Positions 24,240 to 38,153 of a stretch of DNA of 64,000 nucleotides are shown one piece after another. Both the position numbers and the translations under genes were made by a program. This DNA is from Echinarachnius parma (taxonomy: Eukaryota > Echinodermata > Echinoidea > Clypeasteroida > Echinarachniidae): assembly GCA_037951105.1 (NCBI GenBank), contig JBAMJV010008980.1:1-64000 (forward strand). The letters are read 5' to 3'. The number at the start of each line of letters is the position of its first letter. Position 1 is the stretch's first letter. The notes below the pieces were generated by a model. That model saw only the letters and a program-made list of their open reading frames with translations. It had not been told where the DNA came from and made no database searches.

Positions 24240-25430
24240 AGATGTTAGCTTGCAGTAGACGAATAATAAAGCAAGGAAAAACATTTAGAGAATCACCGAC
24301 AGCTCCAAATTCCTCCAGATCAATTGAAGCCAATAATTTTAGTCACGAATTCCCATTGCAGTTGTGTAGCGGACCAATCTATAATTTTACTTTATCAGTG
24401 CAGATCGAGTTACATACTCTGAGTTAGACTATATACAAAATATCAATCATTTATTTTTAAACAAAACACGTCAGTACTCACCGACAGGTGAAGGTATTTT
24501 AGATCACTTGAAGCCAGCAATTGTAGTCACCAACAAGACAACATTGGTTTTCAAGTGTGGGGCTAGTGCTGCACCGCGGATCGCCATTTTAAATAGGCTA
24601 TTTCTGCGCACTGCTTAACTCTGATGTAGTATAAGTTGTACGCACCGTGTGCAGGGCGTATGGGTCGGCACAGCATATCTGAGTTACGAAACCTACGAAT
24701 GAATAAGAAGATGGGTATAAGAGTGATTTGGGGTTAAAATTAGTGAAATTTAGTCGAGAATTAAAAAAGTGCTGTTTGGTATTTCTTCTTTTATACATAT
24801 TTTAAATTATATATGTTCAGGAATGCAGACGTTTAGGATGCATCTGAATTCTAGGATGGAATTCGTCTTAATTAATTGTAGTTTGCTGATAATGTTTATT
24901 AAAACAATGTTAACGGATACTAAAGGAATGTAATGAAACAAATAAGTGTCTAACTCCAATTAATTGTGTGCTTTTATGCACGTTTCTTACCATGTATGAT
25001 TAGCAGCGTAAGTGTATATGTTTTGTTATTCGTCCTAAAATCTGAAACGTCTGTTGTTATTGTGTGTGTGTGTTTGTTCCATTGTGTATTTATAGACACA
25101 ATGCAAATATTAACTTGACTTGTACATCACAATATGCAGCATAACATTGTATACCTGTCAATTATTTAACTTGTGTAAATTCTAGAAATAAACAATTTGA
25201 TTGTATTAGTTAAGAAAATTGAGAATGAATTTGAAATGAATAGCCCTTTTCCAACAACTCACATCCTTCCTGCGGGCCTGCATTACATCTTATTATCATA
25301 AACCAAACAACAAGTGTACTAAACAAATATCATGAATGTTGAAAGCTCCAAGTGAATTACGTTTAATTTGATAAGTTCATTGATCACTTTGTACAAATAT
25401 ACATGTATGTAGTGGTTCCATGTAGTTATT
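24240..25430. other. no recognised gene; weak internal repeat
   Basis: TTGAAGCCARYAATTKTAGTCAC occurs at about 24326 and 24508 within a diverged duplication of about 190 bp. Otherwise nothing seen. Confidence 0.4.
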
Positions 25431-25439
25431 TACTCAATA

Positions 25440-27110
25440 ACCTCAGATACTCTTACAAATGTAAGTTCGATAAAATAAAAGCACATGTTTACCTTGTCCA
25501 GCGATCCAACGACGAGGGAACTGGAAATAAAATATCGACGTGTCTTCGATAGTACCACGGTTGTGGATTGTGAGCTTATCAACGAACGGAACCGTTCCAA
25601 ATACAGATATGGAACTGTACACAGAAACACCCACAACCAGCAGCGTAGCGTGGTAGGACTGATTATGTTTTTTTTAATTTTTTATTTATCAATTTTTATT
25701 TGTTGTTACTTTAAATTTTTAAATTTTTTTTGGGGGGGCACGCGCATTGTCAGGGGCACATCTTATGTATTGCTTGATTTTTACACATATTTCCCCCTTA
25801 TTTTGTTTGGATCATTTTAGACGAATTATCGGGGGCATGTGCCCCGTGCCACCAATTGCTACGCCACTGCCCACGATCATGTCGAATTTTATCCATTATG
25901 TAGGCAACAACTGTAGTTATTTTCATGCAATTGTTATTTTTGTTCTAAAAAATATTGCAAAAACAAAATAGTGCTTGCGTCATGGGCACTACGCGCATCG
26001 TTGAAGTTACTGAAAAGACATCTACGATCACGCTAGTGCAAACATTATTGAACAAATATTGACGCTGCTTAATTTGTTCCTTCTGCAGATTTCCCTTTGT
26101 AATAATTCCCACATACCTCGTTGTATTTGTGTTGCATCTACCAATATAAGCATGGATACGGTTTCTGTTTTCCAACAGTTTCTTGCATTATAAATATTCT
26201 TTTACCTGAATTAGGTATTAGATTTCAAAGTTAGTACATGAGTTAATAAATATCATTTAGCATGCTCGCTCATCTTTGGTCGTACGACATTCATTCACCA
26301 TGGAATCATCACACACTACTCAGACGACATCAATGTACAGAAATACACGTTTTATCAACCCTTCATCATCTTGTGCACATGTCAACAAAGTTACTAGATT
26401 CCTTTAATAACCCCAATCATCCCAAGATGTTTCAAAGTTCCCAGGCGCAACGGAGGCACATACTACACCATCTCCTCCTCCTTCTTTATAGCAAAACTTC
26501 TGATTAAGAAACTTTTGAGACATTGAAATACAAACATTCCATTCATACATGTCGGATACATTCAGAAAACACAAAATCTGTCCACTGCAATGCTATTACA
26601 ACAGGGTGCGAGAGAACCTGTCGATATGAAACTCAAAAAGTAATCCCCTATCAAAACAATTATTCATCATTTCTTAATCAGAAGTTTTTAACAATCATTT
26701 TTTGAAAATAATATTTACACAGCTATAATGTACATTTAGTGTGAACATCAGACATTATCCTCACTTCACCGGTTCACGGCTGAATAAGCATGGATTGAAC
26801 ACAAAACAATTTCAAAAGTCACAAGAACTGTATGTCTCTATATTGTTTTGATACAGCACATATGGTTTAATGCATTCACTATGGTTTGTGCAACAATGCT
26901 ATTTGAAATTGCGTCCATTTCGATCTTTCGAATGGCTCATGTAGTTAAAGCATGTATTACAATTGTAAGACAGAGCAATTTTAAATTTCTCAACGCTAAA
27001 TCAACAGCAATAATGCTATACCTTTATGTTAATGTTGAAATAATTTGTTTTCTTTATTTTGCCCTTACTCATCCGTAAAATAATGCTTACTTCACATGTT
27101 ATCACATAGT
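25440..27110. repeat. dispersed repeat family B, copy 2
   Basis: Starts with a block (GAGCTTATCAACGAACGGAAC, GTAGCGTGG) shared with 28900-29170, then matches 2990-3780 over 25960-26900. It includes a GGGGGCACGCG stretch near 25733. No credible coding. Confidence 0.7.
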
Positions 27111-27429
27111 TTTCCTGAATCCATAACTATTTTGGCGTGACCAAATCTTGGTTATGAAATTATGAGCAGATATTAAAAGGGGGCGGGACAGCATTTTTGT
27201 GTTAGGTTTAGTTCCCCGTAAACTTATTTGGGGTGAGTGTTGATTCCCATCTCCTATAGATAATCACAATTAATACCCAATACCCAATGTCTTCGGGGGT
27301 GTGTGAATGGACAGATGCAAGATGATAGACCATTTACATAATAAATGTTAGTGTTTTGCGTCTTAGGAGAGAAAACGTTGTAACTCAACATGTTTGAATT
27401 TTATTTACTCTATCATCTAGCTATCAATC

Positions 27430-28590
27430 ATGTTACAAGTTGTCAGCAACACACGTACATATAAACGCACAAACAAATTTAGAGTCACCCAAACCCACTC
27501 ACACACGTACAAAAGCACGCCCACACACACACACACACACACATACACACACACACACTACATACACACACCAACACAGTATAGACACAACGCAAGAAGT
27601 ATTTTCCCCCAAATAATTAGCCATTTCCTTGACAAAAATAACCAAAAAATACCACACACCCTCTCCTTACAATAACTATACCGGCGCTGTAACTCTTATT
27701 ATTAGAACTACAAGCTAAAGAAAGAATACCAACAGTTCTTTTCAGGATCCTCTAATCCTCTTCACTTGCATGGTACACGTATTACTTACACCACCCTGGA
27801 ACAAGCTACATTTTACACAAATGTTGTTTAATTGTACCTTGTCAAATACATTTACACAGTTAACGTACTTAAAGTGTACAAATGATATCCATCACTACAT
27901 GACTGAATGAGCACAAATTAAAAATAAAACGACCCAACCATAATAACTCGTGCAAGTTTGCATAGAATTAGGAACATTGAATATTGCATACATGTGGTTA
28001 AATGCATTGACTATGGTTTGTGAAACAACGCTGTCTCTACTTCAGTCATGTTAATTTTTAGAAGGAGTGTAAATGCATCTTTGTAAAATTATGTAAACCT
28101 AACACAAACAGCAAGTCCCCCTAAACTACTTGTCATAATGTCATAACCGATAATTGTTTTACAATGTCGTCTTGTCACAATATTTCTACAGTTGTTATGT
28201 ACATTTCGTGTGAAAATCAGAGATATTCATCCCTTCACGGCTGAATGAGCACAGGTTCAAGACAAAATGACCCGATTTCAAAAGTCACAAAAACTTGCTC
28301 ACGCATATCCATTGTTCTTGTTGTGAAACTGGACACGCGGCGAAATGCAATGATTACTGTTTTTGAAACAATGCCGGTTGAAATTCCATCAATTGTTAAT
28401 TATTTAACAGAACATGTGGTTAAATGCATTAATTGCAACTGTATACGCATGTATACAGAGACATTGGGGACACTATATGTCGGTGAACTGTATTGGCATA
28501 ATTCTGAATTTACACAATTAAAGAGCTTAGTTCCAGAAGGCGTTAAATCCGCTTTTCGTAAAATTTATTTATTTCAATTTAGTTAACGAT
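27430..28590. repeat. dispersed repeat family B, copy 3, with (AC)n
   Basis: It matches 3430-3720 and 4110-4440 in order, including an (AC)n tract at about 27519-27560. An open plus-strand frame of 113 codons at 28245-28586 lies in this repeat and has no recognisable domain. Confidence 0.7.
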
Positions 28591-28899
28591 ATCAGTACAT
28601 AGCAGTCGACGTAGCAGTCTATAAGCCAAACTTTATGGCAAAAATTCGAAATTGGGAACGTAACATTTTCATATTCCCAATTGGCATTTCATGTACAAAG
28701 TTGGGCAAAGAACCCTGTATTCTCGTAAGCTCTACAAGTATTATACATATCTGCTGATCGTAGGACAAACTAATACAAAGTTTGTACTTGTTATTAAGTC
28801 AAGTTAATTCAAAAGAAACAATAATTGTAATACATAAAATATATTTTTACAAAAATGAAACTTGTACAGTAAATTTTTAACATCAAAACGAAAAAAAAA

Positions 28900-29830
28900 A
28901 ACACGAAATATCTACTTGTCTTCAATATGACCGCTGCTGTGGAAAGCGAGCGTATCAACAAACGGAACTTTCCGAAATACAATTATGGAATGGTACATAG
29001 AGACACCCTCGACTAGGGGCGTAGGGTGGTGGGGCTGATGGGAGGGGGGGGGGGGGGGGTGCTCGCGATGATTGGGGGCACATCTAATGTATTTGGAAAG
29101 TTTGTCACATGTCCCCTTAAGTTTTGTGTTATTGTTCTTGACAAATTATTGGGGGCACGAGACCCCAAGCTGGTAAAATGTATTCCATAAACTACTATTG
29201 TAGTCATATTTTAAGCACCCGTGGAATTTTTCCTTTCTATATTGCACAAACAGAAATAGTGTCCCCGTTCAGTGTTTTTGTTATTTGGGAGGCACGTGAC
29301 CCCCTTCCCCGTGATCATGTTAAATGTATTCCATAATGCAGACTACTATTGTAGTCATATGGAGGTACATTTCTTTATAGCACCTGTGTAATGTTTTCTT
29401 TACAATTGCACAAACAGAAATAGTGTTTACGTCAGGGCGATTGTAAATTGAAATTTACGATTGAAAAGACATCCACTATTATAAGATTGTGTACACATAT
29501 AAATGCTGCTTAATTTGTTTGTTCCATCTGCAGATTGCCTAGATAATAATGTTCACATATCTCGTTCTATTATTAGCACATGTTTTGATACGAGCATGGA
29601 ACAGGTTTCGTTTTTTTCCGAAATTCTCTTCTCGTGATAAAGGTTCGTACCTAAAGTGTTCATATTTGAAAGTAAGTAAAATGAGTTAGCAAATATCACT
29701 TTACCTGTTCGCTCATAATTTAGTCGTACGACATTCATTCACCATATAATTTTTACACATCACAAATATATATATATGCATCTTATCTCTTCATCATCAA
29801 AGTTGTTAGATCCCAGGCCTAAACCGTACT
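28900..29830. repeat. dispersed repeat family B, copy 4
   Basis: It repeats the 25520-26400 order: CGTATCAACAAACGGAACTT, GGCGTAGGGTGG, a G run near 29042-29060, then the CTCGTTCTATTATTAG...TTCACCAT block. A second, partial copy of the middle part (29270-29420) follows the first. Confidence 0.7.
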
Positions 29831-30034
29831 TAGCCCAAGTCGTTGTAAACTCCCCATGCGCAATGGAGGTACATATTTGTTTATAGCACCACTTTCATGT
29901 TTTTGTGTAGCGACGAGAATTAAGCTTTGAATGCATGCAAAGATAATGCAAAGTGATATTTGATGAAGCATGTTTAACTCTCCCGTTTTCAATCATACAT
30001 ATCCTTATAACGAAGGATACATTTGTGTCCCATA

Positions 30035-30115
30035 GAAACCCATAGAACATCATAGAACATCATAGGAAACCCATAGGATACCCATAGGGAACCCATAGGA
30101 TTGTCCTATGGTTTC
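30035..30115. repeat. short CCCATAGGA minisatellite
   Basis: Seven or eight imperfect copies of CCATAGAA or CCATAGGAAAC, ending in a partial inverse (TCCTATGG). Confidence 0.85.
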
Positions 30116-30394
30116 TATAATTTCGACTTGGGGTACTTTAAAATAATGCAAAACAGTGCAAATAGATAGCTGACATGCCCATTAATACATTCAAATAGAT
30201 GCAATGAGTTGACTTTTATTGCGATTTCCCCGATATAAAAAGTTTACATACCATTATGCAACCTCCACGGTGGAGAAAATATCCATAATTTACTTTTAGA
30301 CTCTTATAATGCCTATTTTAGCCGAAAATCACATTCGGAATGTTTGAGATATAAGTGTCTGATCTACCAGGAGGCTGAAAAGCACCCTCTTGCC

Positions 30395-30790
30395 TTAAAG
30401 GAATAGTACAGTTCTGATCAAGCTGAATTTTAGTAACCAAAACAAATCCTTACAAACTGAAAGTTATAACTTTACCATGCAAGAAAGGCAGAATAATACT
30501 AACAGACAAGACGGAAGCCTTAAAAGGAATAGTCAGTTTTAGTCAAATTGAATTTTAGTAACCAAAACTTGCACCATATCATTACAAACTAATATTTACT
30601 AATAGTTATAACTTTAACATGCAAGAAAGGCAGAACAACTTACAAACGGCCAAGTGGGAAGCCTGATACCATTCAAAATGAAGTCGTTGAAACACAAGAG
30701 AGCGCTTTCTAAAAACATTAGTTTTAACAATTTTTCATAAAAATAGTGAATGTGATGTTTAATTAAAATAATAATTAAATAGAGAGATCA
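30395..30790. mobile_element. Kolobok/T2-like MITE, copy 3 with doubled head
   Basis: TTAAAGGAATAGTACAGTTC at 30395 and TTAAAAGGAATAGTCAG at 30519 start two heads, in reverse orientation to 3790. The second continues to GTTTAATTAAAATAATAATT near 30760. Confidence 0.75.
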
Positions 30791-30799
30791 TAGCCAGTG

Positions 30800-32690
30800 A
30801 GGGAACTACATGTATTTGGAAAGAATATATGACACTATGATGATAGCAAAATAAGACGGTACTAGTATAATTTTTTTTAAGCATGTTGCCATTTAATAAA
30901 TGTTATTTATTTGTTTCGCTTTCAACAACTCATTCATATCAAATTTAATCATTAACATCATCATCTACATGTACATTTTTATATGAAATATAATTATTAA
31001 CAGGATAACTATTCATAGCAAATCAAATCCAATTAAGAGTGAATGAAAAGTTCGTATGAAGCCATTACTCTTTGTTGAAGATGGTAGACACATTAAACAA
31101 TATAATTATTTACATGAATAATATGAAACATGTATATATACGGTATTATACAAAGCACTTGAAGTTATTTCCACACATTTAATACAGAAATTAACAAGAT
31201 TACGATACGGCTTAAAGTACGAAAATCATCATACACTATCATAAAACAATAATTAAACTGTGATATAGCAAAATATGCTTAAGTGCGTGTCTGGATAGCA
31301 TTTCAGTTGTACGCTGATAAATAACAAATAAAAACAATAATTTACGTTTATGTATCACATACAATTCCAGATTCATGCGCTTAAATTGAATCACACAAAA
31401 TCCATTATAATTATAATTACAAAAAACATGTTTAATACAGTCATGCACTACTTGTCGCATTTTTATGCAACATATATAGTACATTTGATGTTCCTCCATT
31501 TATAATTCAATGACTTCAAAACAATAAAAATAATCATTGCGAGACAAGAAGGCCACGGAAATGGGCTGAAATGTTCTTCAATATTTGTTATGCCACACAA
31601 GAAAGTAAAATTACATTTACTTTGGATTCTTTCTTGTCAATAACAATTGTCGTGCGAACGTGTAAAAAAGTTCTTATAAGAAATTAAAGTGCTTGTCGAT
31701 GAGCAAAATCGTTGATGATTACAATTTTGGCAGTAACAAAAAACATGTACATGTAAACATAATATGAAATAGCCACAATATAAAAAAGATATATACAAAA
31801 TAGCATTACTAAAATGCAAAACGTGAATTAAACTAAAACAACTATGCAGCTCTAACTCTACCTACCGTAGCATATTTCTACGAATCGCTTTAACATTGAA
31901 ATGTATATATGTAATAAACACTTTTTGATGCATAACGTTAATTTCGGTTGAAATGAATCAAGTTGATTTAAATATAAAATAAGTTCGTTGAAGCTTGTGG
32001 AAAATCAAATAGTTTTTAAATCTATTTCTGCTCAAGAAAGTAACTTGTATGTTTGATAAGGAGTGCATATTTTACCAAGGATCCAACGTTGGCATATTAT
32101 GATCTAATATGCACAAATATGTAATGAATGAGCTGTAAACAGTTCATGTAAATAGATTAATATTCATGCAGTTACGATAATTTGTTCAATCTTTACACTA
32201 GGATATATTAACATAAAATATATCTAAGAATATGTATGTATTGAGCTGTCAATCGTTTGTGTTATTCAGCTTTACGTTGATTAATTCAAATACAGTTTAT
32301 ATGATTTTTAAACGTTTTAGACGATGTTATATGAACAGAAAACGTGTTCATAGTTCAAGCTTTACTCATTGCGGACGTGACCCCTAATACTTTGGACAAA
32401 TCTTTCTCTTGTTAGAGACTGGTCCCCAATATATTAAGGCTAAGCCTAGAAGAGCAACGTAAACACGCTATTTTTAAACTAAAATTCCACATCAACACAT
32501 TATTTTCGAAGGAAAACGCTATTACTCGATAGATCATATATCAAATAGCAATGCCACATGCTGGCAATACAATTTTCATGGAAATCTTTAACCCCTTGAC
32601 CACGGGAACCGAGTGGCCTGTGTACAAAGTCTATGGGTATTTCATAAACTCGTAGTGAATGGGTAGTTATTGTGAACAGGATTATAAAGA
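30800..32690. other. AT-rich stretch, no gene seen
   Basis: Only a diverged early copy (about 31240-31630) of the tandem unit described next. No coding sense. Confidence 0.4.
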
Positions 32691-34080
32691 AATATACTAA
32701 GAATTAACTGCATTAATATCAAATATGTATACACCAAGGTATTTACATATGTTATACAAAATAATATAAGTTAGAATGTATACATTATATGTTTACACGA
32801 CTATGAACAATTTACTAAATAATAGACAGGAATGATATAAAATATGTATCATAATAATACAAATTAAAACAAGTACTTGCATGAAGGCCATCATGAACAA
32901 TAATTAAACTATAAATGTGCCCAGTAAGCTGCTGCTGCTGAGTACATGGATTGCATATTTAAAGTAAGTTGTATTATGGTTTATGGAATTCCAAATAACA
33001 CTTGTACACTTGTATCGCATAAAATTCTATGCATTTATACGCGATAACAATGAATCACACGTAATTAATAAAAACGATTAAAAAAAATAAAGAAATACAG
33101 GATCAGGCACGTATTAGTAGCACTATCACGGTACAACCATATGGTAATTCGTCCTTTCATTCTAATTTAATGACACAAAAAAACTCAAATAAAAAATAGT
33201 CATCACGAGACATGAAGGCTATGGAAATGTGTTACCATTTTATGCAATACATGTTATGCCATGAAATAAAACATAATACCTCTTGGTTTGTATTTTTTCT
33301 TGTTTATATAATGTTCTCAAACGAAACACATTTTCACAATGCGAATGTGTCCAAAATGAATAAACCAATATGTACATGCACAAGGCACGTTTTGATAATA
33401 CAATTACACAACTTCAATGTATGTATTATGTGTTAATTAAAACTTACTACAAGTTAGAATGTGTCTATGTTATGCTTACACGAATATGAACACGTTACTA
33501 AACAATGGACAGGAATACTATCACATGTATAGAACTCTTGAAGTTATGTTCATAAGTTATACACAAAAATACAAAGTAAAACAAGTAGGCTAATTGCATA
33601 TAGGCCATCGTGAGCAATAATTTAACTGTAAATGTGTCCAGAAAGTTACTACTGCAGAGTTTATAGATAATATATTTACATTAAGTTCTATTCCAAATAA
33701 CACTTGTACACTTGTATCGCAAAATATTACAGATGCATTTATACGCAAATGCAATGAATCACACGCATTGAATACAAAATGATAACACGACACACAAAAT
33801 ACAGGTTCAGGCACGTATTAGTAGCATTGTCATATTACATGTACAACCATTAGTTTTGTTAATTTTCCCCTTTATTCCAATTCAATGACAAGACTCAAAT
33901 AACAAGATAATCATCACGAGAGACGAAGGCTATATAAATGTGATAAAATAAAATTTGTCCAGTATATTTTATGCCATGAAACAAATCATAATACCACCTA
34001 CTATTTACTCTTGTTTATGTAATGTTCTCAAACGAAACACATTTCCATAAGGCGAATGTGTACAAAAATAATAAAACAAA
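31240..34080. repeat. diverged tandem duplication with period about 700 bp
   Basis: ACACTTGTACACTTGTATCGCA lies at 32999 and 33700; around it 32700-33410 and 33420-34080 align (CAGGTTCAGGCACGTATTAG, CATCACGAGA-x-GAAGGCTAT, GTTCTCAAACGAAACACATTT). A more diverged third copy lies at about 31240-31630. Non-coding as far as I can see. Confidence 0.75.
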
Positions 34081-34776
34081 GTAAAGAATTCGACCAAAAT
34101 CGGTAATCCTTACGGTATTTGCAGTAGAAAACAAAACGAGATCATAATATCATAATAAAACTGTAATATTGAAACATTAATTACATGGAATTCAAGACTG
34201 ATTTAGTAACCAGCAGTCCAGCACTAATTACAAAGATATATCTACAACGAGATATGTATCAAATACAATATACTAACGGAAAAAGAGTGAGCAAAAACAG
34301 ATAATAACAGTCCTTGGATGGTTATTGTACAGTGCACCAATACATACACATATGATATTGACAATTGCATAACAAAATGGCATTGTTACAATGCAACGCG
34401 TGAATAACATTAAGTAAAAACTGATTAATAGCAACCAGCGCTAATTCTGTAAAGTACCTTTATAAGAATCACTTTAACCTGGAAATGCACAAGTTTATAT
34501 AGATTCCGTCTGCCTATATTCAATAATACAAAACACACCATCTCTTCATTGGGTGTATAAAGTTCGGTCTTTTTGGCGCTAGAATAATTCTTGACGCAAA
34601 TTCAAGGGTTAAAACATGTTATAAAATAATACACTCTACATTGATTCGCAATAAATGAATGGTTTGACTTGTTCAACATTTAAAAGAAGTTATACTTTGA
34701 TGCACTATTCGGGAACGAAACATAATATACTCAAGTATTCCAAACTAAAATAATGATTTACTGAAATCTTTGCCAT

Positions 34777-35013
34777 CTATGAAAAATGGATTCTTAACAG
34801 GTCTTCAATGGATGCCGATCTTTGAAGCGGTCCGTTGAAATCTGCTTCAGTCATGTTCCATACCTTTGTTGACATTTTGAGAGGGTTTGCCTTGTTCAGA
34901 TAAATTATATACAACTCTAAAGATACTGACTTTCGTTTTGATATCATGTAAAAATCAGTAAAATCCTTATTCCAGACGTATTGGTCGTGTGTGGTGTAAT
35001 GTCTCATAAACAT
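34777..35013 (-). CDS. weak candidate terminal exon
   Basis: An open minus-strand frame ends TKVWNMTEADFNGPLQRSAS IEDLLRIHFS then stop. The tail reads like a real protein end, with a possible phosphorylation site RSAS. Possible internal acceptors (AACAAG, GAAGCAG) exist, but no partner exons are recognised. It may be chance. Confidence 0.15.
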   Translation of the reverse strand: MFMRHYTTHDQYVWNKDFTDFYMISKRKSVSLELYIIYLNKANPLKMSTKVWNMTEADFNGPLQRSASIEDLLRIHFS

Positions 35014-35439
35014 GTATGAGCAATATCTAAGCCTTTAACACTAGCATTTATAAGCTAGGCCTGTGTGCTTCGGGGACTATAATTTAGCCGAAGATGTATT
35101 TTTGGCAGGTTTCAAACATTAGATATATGAAAATCATTCGACAATATCCCAATTTGAATATCATAAATGGATAACGAACACAGCAAATAAACAGAGTTTT
35201 AATATATGTGACTCTCTTTCCTCAAACCCACATAAAGTCGCCAGATATCATGTTTGTGTGCCATGAGCCAAAATGTGTGAATTATGCTAACAAATGTTGA
35301 ACTTTACTTTTCCTGAAAGTATCATCTTTCATCTGTCGACTGTAAAAATATGGAGTCTTAAAACAAAGCCAAAGTTTAGTTATAAGCAGTTTTCTAGACC
35401 ATGTTTTTTCAGAGTGACTCAAGTTGTGATCAAAAATCT

Positions 35440-36023
35440 TATTGCAGAACGCTGCGAGCCTTTCGGTCAGCTCACAGCGCTACGACCGGCCGTACTATGG
35501 CCCAGATTCGCACGCGATCGCTGAACACAGCCTGTGATTGGCTAATCGCGACACATACCGGTTCCAGGTCAAAGTTTAGCTTTCATTAGATCCTGTTTCA
35601 TGCATTTAGCTCCATTGTAATTCACATTCACAAGGGATTCAATAGCCTATCCGATATGTGTCGGGCTTTCTAGCAAGTACTAAACGCGTAAATGTGGACG
35701 GAACAACCGGGATGCCCGAACCCTATCCCAACGCCTATCATCACTCGTAAATGCAAACAGTTAACTTTCTTTCATTTACTTTGCATCGTTCGTAGAAAAT
35801 CTACGAACCCCCTGCAAAGCTCTTTCATGAATATTTATGTGACATGGACCAAAATAGGCCAATGAGCGATGAGGCTGTAAACGTCATATGAACTCTGTAG
35901 TAAATGCATGCAGTGGCCAGTCACACACAGTTACACACAGGTACAGTGCGCCATTGACATTTGTACACGCGCTGTGCGCTGTGGCCGAGCAGAACCGTAT
36001 ATATATTTATGTGTATGTGTTTA

Positions 36024-36056
<33 letters not shown>

Positions 36057-36480
36057 CTGTGTATATGTGATCATGTGTGCGTATGTGTTTGTGCGTCGGT
36101 GTATAATGAACCCACAACATGTGTAAAGGCATTGCGTCATATGCACGGGTGCACATCATAGGGTACAGCAAGGCGCCCGTTGTTTGAGTTGGCCAAACTC
36201 TGTTTATATACGGCTCTGTGGCCGAGTTCACCTGCAAGGCTTATGAATAATGCATGAAAATACACTCGTCACACATACAATAAACATATATGAATAATGA
36301 TGAGTTCACGACTGATGATAGGCGCAGCTCGCGCTTGGCGCTCGGGTCCGGGCTCGCCGGTTGTTCGGACTCGCCGGTTGTCTGTCTCCATAACGCGATT
36401 AGTACTTGCCAAAAAGCCCGACGCCTATCGGATAGGCTAGGGATTCAACAAAAGTTCCTCCGCACTGCGCGCCTGAGCTG
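35440..36480. repeat. CpG-rich inverted repeat with (GT)n
   Basis: AGCCTATCCGAT and GTCGGGCTTT with AGCAAGTACTAA at 35643-35690 pair with the inverse at about 36390-36435. CpG density is much higher than in the flanks. A (GT)n tract lies at 36025-36110. It may be a foldback element or a CpG-rich regulatory region below the gene's 3' end. Confidence 0.65.
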
Positions 36481-36489
36481 AGTGATCCT

Positions 36490-37740
36490 AAACTTTAGAG
36501 CCCTTTTTCTCATTAATCTGTAAAACTGGCCTGCTTACGTTGCTACTTTTAATCGCTTTATTGAATATGTTATACTGGTCCAAATTTAATGAATTATATA
36601 TCATATTAAAGCTTATATTCTACTCTTTCAAGCTATGTAGAAAAGTCATAACTCATTATTGTCAACTGTTTGGGGGTTTGACGGTGGCGGGTCACATAAT
36701 ACATTTTTTTTTTTACAAACAAAGAACACAAATGTTGGTTGTCGGATATATTTTAGCGAAAGTTTAAACTATACAAAGAACTATACAAAGAACAAAAAAG
36801 AAACAAATGTATTATGGAATTCCATTTCATTACGTTATAATACACAAACAAGCAAACAATAAATCGAACTTCGTCAGCGACAGCAAATTAACTATTTACT
36901 ACACTTGATTCCTGAGATAAGTTGTCGCATAAAACATGTAATAATTGAACTATTATAAAGTACAACATTTGTTAAAAAGTGCATAATATGAACAATTAAT
37001 AACAACACAATGCCATTTCAATGTCATCACAAGATCTACAAACAATAATGTATAACTTTTACTCCCAATGCATTGACGATCCTGGTAAAACAATAATACA
37101 ATTATATTTCATATTGAGCAACAAACATTCTCAGGCGAAATCATTTACACAGCCATATCAACATATCTTTTTATGTAATAATAGGCTGATTCAAAGACTG
37201 CATTATAAATTGCCTGTAATAGCATCATAGCTTGCATTGTATATCATTTAAATAGATCTAGTAACTTTGTTCCATATAGTGATGAATGGTTGATCAAATA
37301 CGTATTTGTGTAATCTGATTTCTCCACTAACTTACATGTGAACAGCTAAATGCATGTTATGGCCGAGTAATGAACGAGAATTCAAAGTGACATTCTCAGA
37401 CTCACTGTACATACTGACTTTGTACATAGTTAAACCTTTACAGTGGATATTTGAAAATGTGAACACTTCTGTCATTATAAAAAGGAAACTCGAAACAACC
37501 TGTTCCATGCTTCTATTGATAATTCGAATGCAACGAGGTATGAATGAACCACTACAGTTCTAAGTCAATTGTGTGGATATGGACAATGTTACTAGATCTC
37601 TCTTAACAAAATACGGAAGTTGTTTGTATCATCTACATTCTTTTGTCAATCAACTAGCCGTAATAGCAATTAAAACGGACCTGAGAGTCCATATAGTGCA
37701 ACAAAAGTAAGAACGTAAAACCACGGCCAGTCCGTTTAAA
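36490..37740. other. 3' flank of the Roco gene
   Basis: AT-rich; probably includes the 3' untranslated region. A minus-strand AATAAA lies at about 36551-36556. No other gene seen. Confidence 0.4.
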
Positions 37741-37765
37741 TGGTAAAGTACACTCCGAATGAAAA

Positions 37766-38153
37766 CTACTGCCTGCCATCAGCCGACGATGTTGATGTAC
37801 TAGGTTTTGATAGGTCAAGTGGTAGTTCAGCCAACTTGTCTTGGTGTGAATATTCGGCTATTCGAGCCACTGGTGACCCGAGCATCTTGGCCAGCAATCC
37901 CAGTTCAGCCTTCTCAAGGATATCCCGGAGCATTTCTTTCTGCTGAGCTCCATCTCCATGTTTTGTCTTCCACGCCATGAGAACTTCCCTCGCTGCGCCT
38001 GCGCTGTCCTTCTGGTGTTTCGTCAACATGTTGTCCAACTCCGTAAAGGGAAACCCGAGTTTGATCCCAAGCTCATGAAGCTTCCCATGTGGCACTTGTT
38101 TAGCGATGGCCATGATGACGTTATCGAACAGGCCAAATGAAGGAAGTTTGATC
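37766..38153 (-). CDS. terminal exon: Death domain
   Basis: The acceptor ATATTAG opens a 388-nt terminal exon with stop TAG at 37766-37768. It encodes IKLPSFGLFDNVIMAIAK, then a six-helix Death-domain pattern: HGKLHELGIKLGF, FTELDNMLTKH, AAREVLMAWKTKHG, MLRDILEKAELGLLAKML. The tryptophan in MAWKTKHG matches the conserved helix-4 tryptophan. A 35-residue Ser/Thr-rich tail follows. No clear polyadenylation signal lies close below the stop. Confidence 0.92.

Noticed and set aside
28245-28586. 113-codon plus-strand frame
   Set aside because: Within a dispersed repeat whose other copies do not keep the frame. No domain seen.
31239-31499. 86-codon minus-strand open frame
   Set aside because: Lies in a unit of the 700-bp tandem repeat; the other units do not keep it open.
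36007-36237. His/Thr-rich frame over a (GT)n tract
   Set aside because: Microsatellite artefact.
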